Part shown: positions 1-8,098 of the stretch, one piece after another
Layout of the letters: the number at the start of each line of letters is the position of its first letter
How positions within the stretch are numbered: position 1 is the stretch's first letter
From: Rhodopseudomonas_A sp036404135
Lineage (GTDB): Bacteria; Pseudomonadota; Alphaproteobacteria; Rhizobiales; Xanthobacteraceae
NCBI RefSeq assembly: GCF_036404135.1
Contig: NZ_DASWPE010000094.1
Coordinates: 1 to 52,892, forward strand
DNA length: 52,892 nucleotides
Direction: 5' to 3'
The notes under the pieces: model-generated
Databases searched by the model: none
Told to the model about the DNA's origin: nothing
Seen by the model: the letters and a program-made list of their open reading frames with translations, nothing else
Program-made: the position numbers and the translations under genes

Positions 1-791
1 ACGTGCGGGCTGACAAGCCGCGGCGGCAGTCCGGCGGCGCCGGCGAGTTCTTTCAGCTCGCGGGCAAAGTGCTGCCGGGTGAGGTGGCCGCTTTCGCCGA
101 ACGAGGGAAACAGCCATTTCGAGGCGCCGGCGTTGCTGGCCTTGCTTTTCCGCAGCTCGTCGAGTGCTCCGAGGTAGCCGGCCATCGCCAGCTTGGAGGA
201 CTCGTTCAGCGGCACCAGCCGCTCCTTGTTGCCCTTGCCGCGCACCACGATCATCCTGGCGTCGCGGCGCGCCGCCGACAAAGGCAGCGACACCAGTTCG
301 GAGACCCGCAGCCCGGTCGCGTACAAGACTTCCAGCAGGCAATACAGCCGCGCCGCGCGCAGCCGCTGCTGTGCATTGGCCTGCGGCGCGTCGATCAGGC
401 CTCTGGCATGCTCCAGCAGCCGGTCGACGTCGGCGATCGACAGCACTTTCGGCAGCCCGCGGCCGCGCTTCGGGCCGGACAGGATCGCCGCCGGATCGTC
501 GGAGCGAATCCGCTCGGTCAGCAGGAAGCGGAACAGATGCCGGAACGCCGACAATTTGCGCGCCACGCTGGTCGATTTGAAGCCGCGCTGGTCGAGATCG
601 GCGAGATAGCCGCGCAGCACCTCGGTGTCGGCGGCGACGAAGCTTGATTTGGCGTGGCCGAGGAAATCCGACAGGTCGCACAAGTCGCTGCGATAGGCGT
701 CGAGCGTGTTCTTGCCGGCGCCCTGTTCGGCGGCGATCATGTCGAGGAACAGCTCGATCAGCCGGGGGTCTGAGTTCTTCCCGGACGGCAT
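1..791 (-). CDS. xerD: Tyrosine recombinase XerD, C-terminus cut by window edge
   Basis: Site-specific tyrosine recombinase that, with XerC, resolves chromosome dimers at dif. The minus-strand reading frame starts at the ATG at 791 (MPSGKNSDPRLIELFLDMIAAEQG) and runs off the window after about 263 residues. A SAM-like N-terminal DNA-binding domain (FLDMIAAEQGAGKNTLDAYRSDL region) is followed by the catalytic domain with the first catalytic arginine in ATGLRVSEL and the beta-hairpin lysine in GKGNKERLVPL. The sequence stops at the start of the SPH box, so the HxLR motif and the tyrosine lie outside. A second in-frame ATG at 740 is possible but would remove part of the first helix. Position beside aroK is usual in related alphaproteobacteria. 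Its similarity to phage integrases is family-wide; the context is chromosomal housekeeping. Confidence 0.9.
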   Translation of the reverse strand, partial: MPSGKNSDPRLIELFLDMIAAEQGAGKNTLDAYRSDLCDLSDFLGHAKSSFVAADTEVLRGYLADLDQRGFKSTSVARKLSAFRHLFRFLLTERIRSDDPAAILSGPKRGRGLPKVLSIADVDRLLEHARGLIDAPQANAQQRLRAARLYCLLEVLYATGLRVSELVSLPLSAARRDARMIVVRGKGNKERLVPLNESSKLAMAGYLGALDELRKSKASNAGASKWLFPSFGESGHLTRQHFARELKELAGAAGLPPRLVSPH

Positions 792-803
792 GCCGGAGCC
801 ACC

Positions 804-950
804 CTATTTCTTGAGAAACTTGTCGGCCTGGATCGTGACGGTCATTTCCCGCGGCTTCGGGGTGACCAGATTGGCCAGCGCGAAGATCGCACCGTAAATC
901 AGCCCGCCGATCACCGCGACAATGGTCAGAAAGCGGAACAGACTGGGCAT
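804..950 (-). CDS. 48-residue single-pass membrane protein
   Basis: Small protein of unknown function. The ATG at 950 gives MPSLFRFLTIVAVIGGLIYG, followed by more hydrophobic residues to about residue 29, then a short polar tail ending QADKFLKK. One N-terminal membrane helix with the tail outside is the simplest topology. The frame is open further upstream to 1103, but that part (Arg/Pro-rich) reads like noncoding DNA and lacks a better start. It lies 12 bp upstream of xerD on the same strand, so the two could be cotranscribed, and it is divergent from aroK. I do not recognise a named family. Confidence 0.6.
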   Translation of the reverse strand: MPSLFRFLTIVAVIGGLIYGAIFALANLVTPKPREMTVTIQADKFLKK

Positions 951-1126
951 CAACGGTCTCGGGCGCGGGGGCAGCAAGAGCGGTGGTCGGGCGCCGGGTG
1001 ACGATGACCATGTTCGTAACCCGGTTGCAAGAGTCTCTGGCAACCGCCTTGGCTGCGGGAGTATAGGTGGGCCGGAGCGGCGCCGGCGCGCCAACGGCTT
1101 CATTTGATTGCAGGTTCGTGGAATTA

Positions 1127-1747
1127 ATGTCCGAGACAGTGTCCCCCGCCAGCCTTCCGACCGCCGCCGAGGCCGAGATCGTCGCGGCGCTGGGGCGGCG
1201 TCCGATCGTGCTGGTCGGCATGATGGGCGCCGGCAAGTCCACCGTCGGACGCCGGCTGGCCACCCGGCTGCACATGCCGTTTGTCGATGCCGATACCGAG
1301 ATCGAGGCGGCGGCCGGGATGACCATCGCGGACATCTTCGCCAACCATGGCGAGGCGTATTTTCGCGACGGCGAGGCGCGGGTGATCGCCCGGCTGTTGG
1401 AGAACGGCGCCCACGTGCTGGCGACCGGCGGCGGCGCCTTCATGCGCGCGGAAACCCGGCAGCGGATCGCCGCCCAGGCGGTGTCGCTGTGGCTGCACGC
1501 CGAGGCCGACGTCATCCTGCGCCGGATCAAGCGCCGCGCCGACCGGCCGCTGCTGAAGACCGCCGATCCCGCCGCCACCATCGACCGGCTGATCGCCGAG
1601 CGCTACCCGGTGTATCAGGCCGCCGATCTCATCATCGCCTCGCGCGACGTGCCGCACGAAAAGATCGTCGACGAATGCGTCGAGGCGCTGCACGCCCATC
1701 TCGGCCGCGGCGCCGTCGCCGCTTCAACCCTGAGTCAATCATCATGA
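1127..1747 (+). CDS. aroK: Shikimate kinase AroK
   Basis: Phosphorylates shikimate to shikimate 3-phosphate with ATP, fifth step of the shikimate pathway, cytoplasmic. The 206-residue protein has a Walker A loop GMMGAGKST (residues 31-39), the shikimate-binding acidic site FVDADTEIE (52-60) and the glycine triplet ATGGGA (99-104), followed by the lid region with RADRPLL. The ATG at 1127 is chosen because the further upstream frame codes for a low-quality extension; a ~20-residue N-terminal tail before the core is common in this group. Its stop overlaps the aroB start (ATGA), indicating translational coupling. Confidence 0.95.
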   Translation: MSETVSPASLPTAAEAEIVAALGRRPIVLVGMMGAGKSTVGRRLATRLHMPFVDADTEIEAAAGMTIADIFANHGEAYFRDGEARVIARLLENGAHVLATGGGAFMRAETRQRIAAQAVSLWLHAEADVILRRIKRRADRPLLKTADPAATIDRLIAERYPVYQAADLIIASRDVPHEKIVDECVEALHAHLGRGAVAASTLSQSS

Positions 1748-2892
1748 CCGCGCCGCTCAACCATTCCGCCCCGATCAATGTCGAGGTCGCGCTCGGCGAC
1801 CGCGGCTACGACATCGTGATCGGCCGCGACGTGCTGGGTTCGCTCGGCCGCCGCGTCGCCGCGCTGCGTCCCGGCGCGCGGACCGCGATCGTCACCGACC
1901 GCACCGTGGCCGAGCACTGGCTGGCGCGGACTCAAGAATCGCTCGACGATGTCGGCATCGTCTCGTTCCCGATCGTGGTTGAGGGCGGCGAGGGCTCGAA
2001 ATCCTATGCCGGGCTGCAGCAGGTCTGCGAGGCGCTGATCGCGGCAAAGATCGAGCGCAACGACCTGGTGATCGCGCTCGGCGGCGGCGTGGTCGGCGAT
2101 CTCGCCGGCTTTGCCGCCTCGATCGTGCGCCGCGGGCTGGATTTCGTGCAGCTGCCGACCTCGCTATTGGCGCAGGTGGATTCCTCGGTCGGCGGCAAGA
2201 CCGGGATCAATTCGCCGCACGGCAAGAACCTGGTCGGCGCGTTTCATCAGCCGGTCCTGGTGATCGCCGACACCGCGGTGCTCGACACGCTGTCGCCGCG
2301 CCAGTTCCGCGCCGGCTATGCCGAAGTGGCGAAATATGGCGCGCTCGGCGATGAGGCGTTCTTCGCCTGGCTGGAGGCCAACCACGCCGAGATCGTGCGC
2401 GGCGGCAGCGCCCGCGAACACGCCATCGCCACCTCGTGCCGTGCCAAGGCGGCGATCGTGGCGCGCGACGAGCGCGAGACCGGCGAGCGCGCGCTGCTCA
2501 ATCTCGGCCACACTTTCGGCCACGCGCTGGAGGCGGCGACCGGCTTCTCCGAGCGGCTGTTTCACGGCGAGGGCGTCGCCATCGGCATGGTGCTGGCGGC
2601 GGAATTTTCCGCCGAACGCGGCATGCTGGCGCCGGACGCCGCAACCCGGCTGTCGCATCACCTCGCCGAGGTGGGATTGCCGACGCGGCTGCAGGACATC
2701 GCCGGGTTCAAGCAGGAAGGCCTCGCCGATGCCGACGCCTTGATGGCGCTGATGGCGCAGGACAAGAAGGTCAAACGCGGCCGGCTCACCTTCATTCTGT
2801 TGGAAGCGATCGGCCGGGCGGTGATCGCCAACGACGTCGAGCCGCAGCCGGTTCGCGATTTTCTGGCGCGCAAGCTCGCGGACAAATCCTGA
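1744..2892 (+). CDS. aroB: 3-dehydroquinate synthase AroB
   Basis: Converts DAHP to 3-dehydroquinate, second step of the shikimate pathway, using NAD+ and a divalent metal. The 382-residue protein shows the nucleotide-binding segment ALGGGVVGDLAGF, the substrate loop SSVGGKTGIN, and the metal-ligand segments EVAKYGALGD, NLGHTFGHALE and FHGEGVAIGM. Length is normal for the family. The ATG at 1744 overlaps the aroK stop by four bases, the standard aroKB coupling. The downstream gene begins 28 bp after the stop and is probably in the same transcript. Confidence 0.95.
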   Translation: MTAPLNHSAPINVEVALGDRGYDIVIGRDVLGSLGRRVAALRPGARTAIVTDRTVAEHWLARTQESLDDVGIVSFPIVVEGGEGSKSYAGLQQVCEALIAAKIERNDLVIALGGGVVGDLAGFAASIVRRGLDFVQLPTSLLAQVDSSVGGKTGINSPHGKNLVGAFHQPVLVIADTAVLDTLSPRQFRAGYAEVAKYGALGDEAFFAWLEANHAEIVRGGSAREHAIATSCRAKAAIVARDERETGERALLNLGHTFGHALEAATGFSERLFHGEGVAIGMVLAAEFSAERGMLAPDAATRLSHHLAEVGLPTRLQDIAGFKQEGLADADALMALMAQDKKVKRGRLTFILLEAIGRAVIANDVEPQPVRDFLARKLADKS

Positions 2893-2920
2893 GCGCGCCA
2901 AACCAGAGCAGTAACTGAAG

Positions 2921-4225
2921 ATGGAATGGATCACATTCGGCATCGTGCTGGCCTGCCTGGTCGGCTCGGCGTTCTTCTCCGCTTCCGAAACCGCGCTGAC
3001 CGGCTCGTCGCGCGCCAGCATGATGCGGCTCGCCAGCCAGGGCAGCCGCGAGGCCGGCGTGGTCGGCGAATTGTTCGGCATGCGCGAGCGGATGATCGGC
3101 GCGCTGTTGCTCGGCAACAACATCTTCAACATCGGCGCTTCGGCGCTGGCGACCGGGCTGTTCACCGCCTGGTTCGGCGAACTCGGCGTGCTCTACGCCA
3201 CCGGGGTGATGACCGTGGTGGTGGTGATCTTCGCCGAAGTGCTGCCGAAGACCATCGCGATCAACGCCCCGGACCGGGTGTCTCTCCTGGTGGCGCGGCC
3301 GATGCGGCTGATGGTGCTGGTGCTGGCGCCGCTCTTGCGGGTGATCGAGGCCATCGTGCGGATGCTGATGAATCTGCTCGGCATCCGGATCGGCGCCAAC
3401 CAGCCGCTGTTGTCGCCGACCGAGCGGTTGCGCGGCGCGGTCGAACTGATCCATCACGAGGGCGGCGTCGCCAAGCAGGACCGCGACATGCTGGGCGGCC
3501 TGCTCGACCTCAGCGAATTGCAGGTCTCCGACGTCATGGTGCATCGCACCGAGATGGTGATGATCAACGCCGACCTGCCGGCCGAGGAACTGGTGCGCGA
3601 GGTGCTGGCGACCGAATACACCCGGATTCCGCTGTGGCGCGACAAGCCGGAGAACATCATCGGCGTGCTGCACGCCAAGGATCTGCTGCGCGCGATCCGC
3701 GCCGCCAACGGCGAGACCGACCACATCGACGTCACCACCATCGCGCTGCCGCCGTGGTTCGTGCCGGAGATGCGTTCGGTGTCCGAACAGCTGAAGGCGT
3801 TCCGCAGCCGCAAGACGCATTTCGCGCTGGTGGTCGACGAATACGGCGAAGTCGAAGGCATGGTGACGCTGGAAGACATTCTGGAAGAGATCGTCGGCGA
3901 CATCGCCGACGAGCACGACGTGGTGTTCGCCGGCGTCCGTGCCCAGCCCGACGGCTCGGTGGTGGTCGACGGCTCGGTGCCGATCCGCGATCTCAACCGG
4001 GCGATGGACTGGCACCTGCCCGACGAGGAGGCCACCACCGTCGCCGGCCTGGTGATCCACGAGGCGCGCTCGATTCCGGAGCGCGGCCAGAGCTTCACCT
4101 TCCACGGCTTCCGGTTCCGGGTGCTGCGCCGCGAGCGCAATCGCATCACCGCGCTGCGCATCGTGCCGGTGCTACGCGAGGCCGATGGCGACGACAAGCC
4201 GAAACGCCCCGGAACGGCGCCGTGA
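2921..4225 (+). CDS. CorC/HlyC-type transporter (CNNM family)
   Basis: Membrane protein of the DUF21-CBS-CorC_HlyC architecture, a family linked to Mg2+/Co2+ efflux or regulation; older annotations call it hemolysin. The 434-residue protein has an N-terminal DUF21 domain with about four hydrophobic segments in residues 1-155 (opening MEWITFGIVLACLVGSAFFS, with SASETAL and LLLGNNIFNIGAS motifs), a CBS pair at about 200-330 (containing VDEYGEVEGMVTLEDILEEIVGD), and a C-terminal CorC_HlyC domain from about 345 (DGSVPIRDLNR...ERGQSFTFHGFRFRV). It starts 28 bp after aroB, so it probably shares that transcript; this neighbourhood is seen in relatives. Substrate is inferred from family only. Confidence 0.88.
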   Translation: MEWITFGIVLACLVGSAFFSASETALTGSSRASMMRLASQGSREAGVVGELFGMRERMIGALLLGNNIFNIGASALATGLFTAWFGELGVLYATGVMTVVVVIFAEVLPKTIAINAPDRVSLLVARPMRLMVLVLAPLLRVIEAIVRMLMNLLGIRIGANQPLLSPTERLRGAVELIHHEGGVAKQDRDMLGGLLDLSELQVSDVMVHRTEMVMINADLPAEELVREVLATEYTRIPLWRDKPENIIGVLHAKDLLRAIRAANGETDHIDVTTIALPPWFVPEMRSVSEQLKAFRSRKTHFALVVDEYGEVEGMVTLEDILEEIVGDIADEHDVVFAGVRAQPDGSVVVDGSVPIRDLNRAMDWHLPDEEATTVAGLVIHEARSIPERGQSFTFHGFRFRVLRRERNRITALRIVPVLREADGDDKPKRPGTAP

Positions 4226-4300
4226 TCGCACGCGCCGCCAAGCCCCACGCCGGCGGCGACGTTGCGAAAAAACCGCGATGACGCCGAGCGTCGGGTGACG

Positions 4301-4576
4301 TCAGGCGCCGGCTTCGCCGGGGGCGTGCGCCTTGATGGCGAGCGCGTGCAGCTGACCGGCGAGTTCCGCGGCCAGCGTGGCGTTGATCATGCGGTGACGC
4401 TCGATCCGGCTCTTGCCCGCAAACGCTGGCGACACGATGTTGACCCTGAAATGGGTCTCGCCGCCATGACGATGCCCGGAATGGCCCTCATGAAGATGTG
4501 ATTCGTCGATCACGTCGAGACTGTGCGGAGCGAAAGCTTCGCTCAACTTCTTCGTAATATCGTCTTTTGCACTCAT
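4301..4576 (-). CDS. BolA/IbaG family protein
   Basis: Small stress and iron-sulfur-related regulator that usually partners with monothiol glutaredoxin. The 91-residue protein has the BolA fold signature: an N-terminal helix, ESHLHEGHSGHRHGGETHF, then RVNIVSPAFAGKSRIERHRMIN with the conserved histidine of RHRMI, then the C-terminal helix. The ATG at 4576 has an AAGG ribosome-binding site. It is divergent from the DnaJ-domain gene with 108 bp between them. A histidine-rich loop (HLHEGHSGHRHGG) is typical of alphaproteobacterial members. Confidence 0.9.
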   Translation of the reverse strand: MSAKDDITKKLSEAFAPHSLDVIDESHLHEGHSGHRHGGETHFRVNIVSPAFAGKSRIERHRMINATLAAELAGQLHALAIKAHAPGEAGA

Positions 4577-4684
4577 GTCGTCGCCTTACGTGGTGACCCG
4601 AGTTTCGTCAACCGCGTATCAACCTGTCAGGTATTCGCAATGTCAAGACTTGAAGCATTTCGCGTTGCGTTGTCATAGTCCGCC

Positions 4685-5338
4685 ATGCCCATCGATTCCT
4701 CAAAATTTTTCGACAGCATCCGCATCAAGCCGAACAAGCTGAGCGCGAAGCAGCAGGCCCGCGCCCGCGAAGACGCCGTGATGTGCGAATGGCCCGAATG
4801 CACCAACAAGGGCCCGCATCGCGCGCCGAAGGGCCGCGCCAACGAGAAAGAGTACTGGCATTTCTGCCTCAACCACGTTCGCGAATACAACCAGGGCTAC
4901 AATTTCTTCCAGGGCATGGCGCCGGATGCGGTGGCGCGCTATCAGAAGGATGCGCTGACCGGACATCGGCCGACCTGGAAAATGGGCGCCAACGGCAGCA
5001 AGGGCAAGAAGGCCGAGGCGGCGATCGACGACGCGGTCGATCCGTTCAGCATGTTCAGCGAATTGAACGGCCGCGCCTCGTGGCGGCCGGGTCCCGGTTC
5101 CGCCTCGAGCGAGCCCAAGGTCGAAACCCGCAAGGTGTTCAACGCCGAGCGCAAGGCGCTGCAGGTGATGGGGCTCGGTGCCGACGCCACGCTGGAGACC
5201 GTCAAGGCCAAGTACAAGGCGCTGGTGAAGCAGCATCACCCCGACGCCAATGGCGGCGACCGCTCCACCGAGGATCGGCTGATCGAGATCATCAAGGCCT
5301 ACAACTACCTCAAGACCGTGGTCCGCGGCGCGAGCTGA
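4685..5338 (+). CDS. DnaJ-domain protein
   Basis: Cytoplasmic J-domain protein, a likely DnaK co-chaperone. The 217 residues contain an N-terminal segment with two Cys pairs (CEWPECTNKGPHRAP and a later FCLNHV), which could bind a metal, then a linker, then a C-terminal J-domain at about 155-215 with the diagnostic HPD in KQHHPDANGGD. The J-domain is at the C-terminus, unlike classical DnaJ, and there is no Gly/Phe region or zinc-finger repeat. This layout is common in Rhizobiales beside bolA and cobS. No ribosome-binding site is visible before the ATG (see finding on a possible leaderless start). Confidence 0.85.
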   Translation: MPIDSSKFFDSIRIKPNKLSAKQQARAREDAVMCEWPECTNKGPHRAPKGRANEKEYWHFCLNHVREYNQGYNFFQGMAPDAVARYQKDALTGHRPTWKMGANGSKGKKAEAAIDDAVDPFSMFSELNGRASWRPGPGSASSEPKVETRKVFNAERKALQVMGLGADATLETVKAKYKALVKQHHPDANGGDRSTEDRLIEIIKAYNYLKTVVRGAS

Positions 5339-5378
5339 TTTATCTTCGGCTGACCGCTGACAGGCCACACTCGTCGGC

Positions 5379-5504
5379 GTCATCCTGAGGAGCCGGGCTG
5401 AGCCCGAAGGGCGAAGCCGGGCGTCACGAAGGATCGCTGCAAGTACTTGTCGCTGTCATCCTTCGAGGCTCGCCGCTGTCGCGGCTTCGCGCCTCAGGAT
5501 GACG
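5379..5504. repeat. Palindromic dispersed repeat, family C (GTCATCCTGAGG type)
   Basis: Two back-to-back units. The first opens GTCATCCTGAGGAGC and closes near CACGAAGGATCGCTGCAAG. The second opens GTCATCCTTCGAGGC and closes GCGCCTCAGGATGACG. The outer ends are inverted copies of each other (GTCATCCTGAGG / CCTCAGGATGAC), so the whole forms a large stem. It fills the gap between the convergent 3' ends of the DnaJ-domain gene and the DedA gene, where it could help end transcription. Confidence 0.7.
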
Positions 5505-5543
5505 AATTTTGCGTGCGGCGTGGCAGCGCGAGTCCCGGCATCC

Positions 5544-6179
5544 TTAAGCATTACGTCCCGCGAGCCTGCCCTTCCTCCACCAGCGGATCGCCCAGGCCGC
5601 CAGCGCAAGCGTCGCGACCACGCCGGCCACGACCGGCAGCCAGTGATGCATCCGCATCCCGCCGGACTTCTCCAGTTCGGTCGCAGCCAGCACCCCGGGC
5701 AGCACATGCGCCGGCGCCCACAATAAAATCGCCGGAATGTTCACCGCAAAGAACCGCACCGGCGACAGCCCGAGCGCACCGGCGGTGACCGGCACGAAGG
5801 CGCGGATCGGCGGCACGAAGCGGGCGGCGAACACCGCCCACATGCCGTAGCGCTTGAAGAACGTCTCGCTGCGCGCCACCAGCTCCGGATAACGCGACAT
5901 CGGCCAGGCGCCGAGGATCTGGCGCTGCTCGCGATGCCCGATCCAATAGGCGGCGCCGTCGCCGATCAGCGCGCCCACGGCCGCCGAGGCCAGCACCGGC
6001 ACCAGATCGAGCTGCCCACCCGGCACCAGCGCGCTCAAGGCCAGGATGATGGTCGATCCCGGGATCAGCGAGCCGAGGATCGGCACCGCTTCCAGTAGGG
6101 CGGCGAGAAACAGCGTTAGATAGGCCCAGCCGGCATGGTGGCCGGCGAAAGCGATCAATTGATCGAGGAAGGCGCTCAC
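5544..6179 (-). CDS. DedA family membrane protein
   Basis: Inner-membrane protein of the DedA/VTT family, which includes lipid-flippase-like and alkaline-phosphatase-like members. From the GTG at 6179 the protein has 211 residues: a hydrophobic N-terminus, the signature region AVPILGSLIPGSTII, then GDGAAYWIGH, FFKRYGMWAVFAARFVPPIRAFVPVTAGA with the conserved R-x3-P-x-R, and a final helix near HHWLPVVAGVVATLALAAW. The GTG start is preferred because a GGGGG tract sits about six bases upstream; the frame stays open to 6245 but that extension is His/Arg-rich and unlike the family. It ends facing the DnaJ-domain gene across repeat family C. Confidence 0.85.
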   Translation of the reverse strand: MSAFLDQLIAFAGHHAGWAYLTLFLAALLEAVPILGSLIPGSTIILALSALVPGGQLDLVPVLASAAVGALIGDGAAYWIGHREQRQILGAWPMSRYPELVARSETFFKRYGMWAVFAARFVPPIRAFVPVTAGALGLSPVRFFAVNIPAILLWAPAHVLPGVLAATELEKSGGMRMHHWLPVVAGVVATLALAAWAIRWWRKGRLAGRNA

Positions 6180-6480
6180 ATGACCCCCGTTTCGGCGATG
6201 GCGCCGGCCGTGTTGCGGCGCCGCGGCGGCATGCTGCGCGCGCAAGGAAAAGCCGCGGCCGCGGCTCCGGTTCCGGGCGGCACGGCCGGCAATCCTAAGG
6301 CTTTTCGCAAGGCTGCATGGCGAATTCCGCGCCGCGTGCCTATCTTAATGAAAATGCAGCGGAACTTTGATCGCCCGACGGGCTTCTGCCGGTCGCGGCT
6401 CTCTGCTAGGTTTGGCGAAGCACTCAACCGCAGCAACATGCTTATCCGGTCCCGGGCGCGTCCGGGACCACGGAGGATTG

Positions 6481-7476
6481 ATGACCGCCGCCATGACGAC
6501 TTCGCAGGAGCCCGCCGGATTGCCCGACATGAAGGTGTCGGTGCGGCAGGTGTTCGGCATCGATAGTGATCTTGAAGTCCCGGCCTATTCCGAAGTCGAT
6601 GCCCACGTCCCGGATGTCGATGCGGATTACCGCTTCGACCGCGCCACCACGCTGGCGATTCTCGCCGGCTTCGCCAAGAACCGCCGCGTCATGGTGACCG
6701 GCTTCCACGGCACCGGCAAGTCGACCCATATCGAGCAGGTCGCGGCCCGGCTGAACTGGCCCTGCGTGCGCGTCAATCTCGACAGCCACATCAGCCGCAT
6801 CGATCTGGTCGGCAAGGATTCCATCGTGGTGCGCGATGGCAAGCAGGTCACCGAATTCCGCGACGGCATCCTGCCCTGGGCGTTGCAGCACAACGTCGCC
6901 TTGGTGTTCGACGAATACGACGCCGGCCGCCCCGACGTGATGTTCGTGATCCAGCGCGTGCTCGAGGTCTCCGGCCGGCTGACGCTGCTCGATCAGAACA
7001 AGGTGATCAAGCCGCATCCGGCGTTCCGGTTGTTCTCCACCGCCAACACCATCGGCCTCGGCGACACCTCCGGCCTCTATCACGGCACCCAGCAGATCAA
7101 CCAGGGCCAGATGGACCGCTGGTCGATCGTCACCACGCTGAACTATCTGCCGCATGACGAGGAAGTCGAGATCGTGCTGGCGAAAGCGGTGCACTACCGC
7201 AACCCGGAAGGCCGCGACATCACCAACAAGATGGTGCGGCTCGCCGATTTGACCCGCAACGCCTTTGCCAATGGCGATCTGTCGACGGTGATGAGCCCGC
7301 GCACCGTGATCACCTGGGCGGAAAACGCCGAGATCTTCGGCGATGTCGGCTTTGCCTTCCGCGTCACCTTCCTCAACAAATGCGACGAATTGGAACGGCC
7401 GTTGGTGGCGGAATTCTATCAGCGCTGCTTCAACGCCGAACTGCCGGAGAGTTCGGTCAACGTGGCGATGAGCTGA
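6481..7476 (+). CDS. cobS: Cobaltochelatase subunit CobS
   Basis: AAA+ ATPase subunit of the aerobic cobaltochelatase CobNST, which inserts cobalt into hydrogenobyrinic acid a,c-diamide. The 331-residue protein carries Walker A GFHGTGKST (74-82), Walker B LVFDEYD (141-147), and a long conserved C-terminal segment including FSTANTIGLGDTSGLYHGTQ and MDRWSIV. The ATG at 6481 has a good GGAGG site 6-10 bases upstream. cobT follows after an interruption by two DUF29 genes; cobN is not in the window. Confidence 0.95.
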   Translation: MTAAMTTSQEPAGLPDMKVSVRQVFGIDSDLEVPAYSEVDAHVPDVDADYRFDRATTLAILAGFAKNRRVMVTGFHGTGKSTHIEQVAARLNWPCVRVNLDSHISRIDLVGKDSIVVRDGKQVTEFRDGILPWALQHNVALVFDEYDAGRPDVMFVIQRVLEVSGRLTLLDQNKVIKPHPAFRLFSTANTIGLGDTSGLYHGTQQINQGQMDRWSIVTTLNYLPHDEEVEIVLAKAVHYRNPEGRDITNKMVRLADLTRNAFANGDLSTVMSPRTVITWAENAEIFGDVGFAFRVTFLNKCDELERPLVAEFYQRCFNAELPESSVNVAMS

Positions 7477-7487
7477 GACAATGACTT

Positions 7488-7515
7488 CACCTCTCCCCGC
7501 TTGCGGGGAGAGGTG
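7488..7515. repeat. Perfect 13-bp palindrome, repeat family E
   Basis: CACCTCTCCCCGC, two bases (TT), then GCGGGGAGAGGTG: a perfect inverted repeat with a 2-base loop, 12 bp after the cobS stop. The downstream flank (GGAACGGAGTGAGCCGGGGAGGG) is the usual tail of this dispersed repeat. The right edge reaches the purine-rich ribosome-binding site of the first DUF29 gene at about 7585-7593. In an RNA the hairpin could stabilise or block read-through between cobS and the downstream genes. Confidence 0.8.
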
Positions 7516-7600
7516 GGAACGGAGTGAGCCGGGGAGGGCGTCTCCAAGGGAAAGACGCATCAGTGCTCCCTGGCGGGCAGAGAGAGGGGAGGAGGCAGCG

Positions 7601-8086
7601 ATGACGACCAGTTCAAAAGTCCGCTCCGAACCGACCACGACGGCACGGCCCCACCATGAGGACGATCTTTACGGCTGGGTCGAGGATCAAATCCAGCTGC
7701 TGCGGGCGAACGAGGTCGGCTCGATCGATGCCTCACATATCACCCAGGAGTTGACCGACTTGGGACGGAGTGAGTTCAACAAGCTGGTCAGCACCGTTTG
7801 GATCATTTTGCTCCATCTGCTGAAATGGGACCATCAGTCCGAGTTCCGGTCGCGGAGTTGGGTGACGACCATTGCGGAGCATCGCGACCGGATCGAATAT
7901 CAGCTCCGTGACACCCCCAGCCTACGGCCGCGTTTTCCGGACGTGATCCGCGAGGCCTATCGTTATGCACGGCGAGCGGCCGCGCGCGAGACGCGGCTTT
8001 CCGAGGAGACGTTTCCAGAAGCATGCCCTTACGATTGGGACGACATCACCCGGCGCCCCATGTGGGACGACTCCAACCCGCGCTGA
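7601..8086 (+). CDS. DUF29 family protein (first copy)
   Basis: Cytoplasmic protein of unknown function, 161 residues. It shows the DUF29 pattern: DLYGWVEDQIQLLRANE near residue 22, then EELTDLGRSE-like helix (QELTDLGRSEFNKLV), then LLHLLKWDHQ, then SWVTTIAEHRDRIEYQLRDTPSLRPRFP. The ATG at 7601 is preceded by a strong AGGGGAGGAGG site. A longer open frame upstream merely translates the palindromic repeat and is rejected. The second DUF29 gene starts 12 bp downstream. Together the pair separates cobS from cobT. Confidence 0.85.
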   Translation: MTTSSKVRSEPTTTARPHHEDDLYGWVEDQIQLLRANEVGSIDASHITQELTDLGRSEFNKLVSTVWIILLHLLKWDHQSEFRSRSWVTTIAEHRDRIEYQLRDTPSLRPRFPDVIREAYRYARRAAARETRLSEETFPEACPYDWDDITRRPMWDDSNPR

Positions 8087-8098
8087 TCGCCAAGGCCG

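Noticed and set aside
1..791. Phage or island integrase
   Set aside because: The tyrosine recombinase matches XerD in length, motifs and chromosomal neighbours, with no phage genes near.
1108..1743. Upstream extension of the aroB frame through aroK
   Set aside because: Arg-rich out-of-frame translation of aroK; the ATG at 1744 is coupled to the aroK stop.
7481..7600. 40-codon N-terminal extension of the first DUF29 protein
   Set aside because: It only translates the palindromic repeat, while the ATG at 7601 has a strong ribosome-binding site and begins the family-like sequence.
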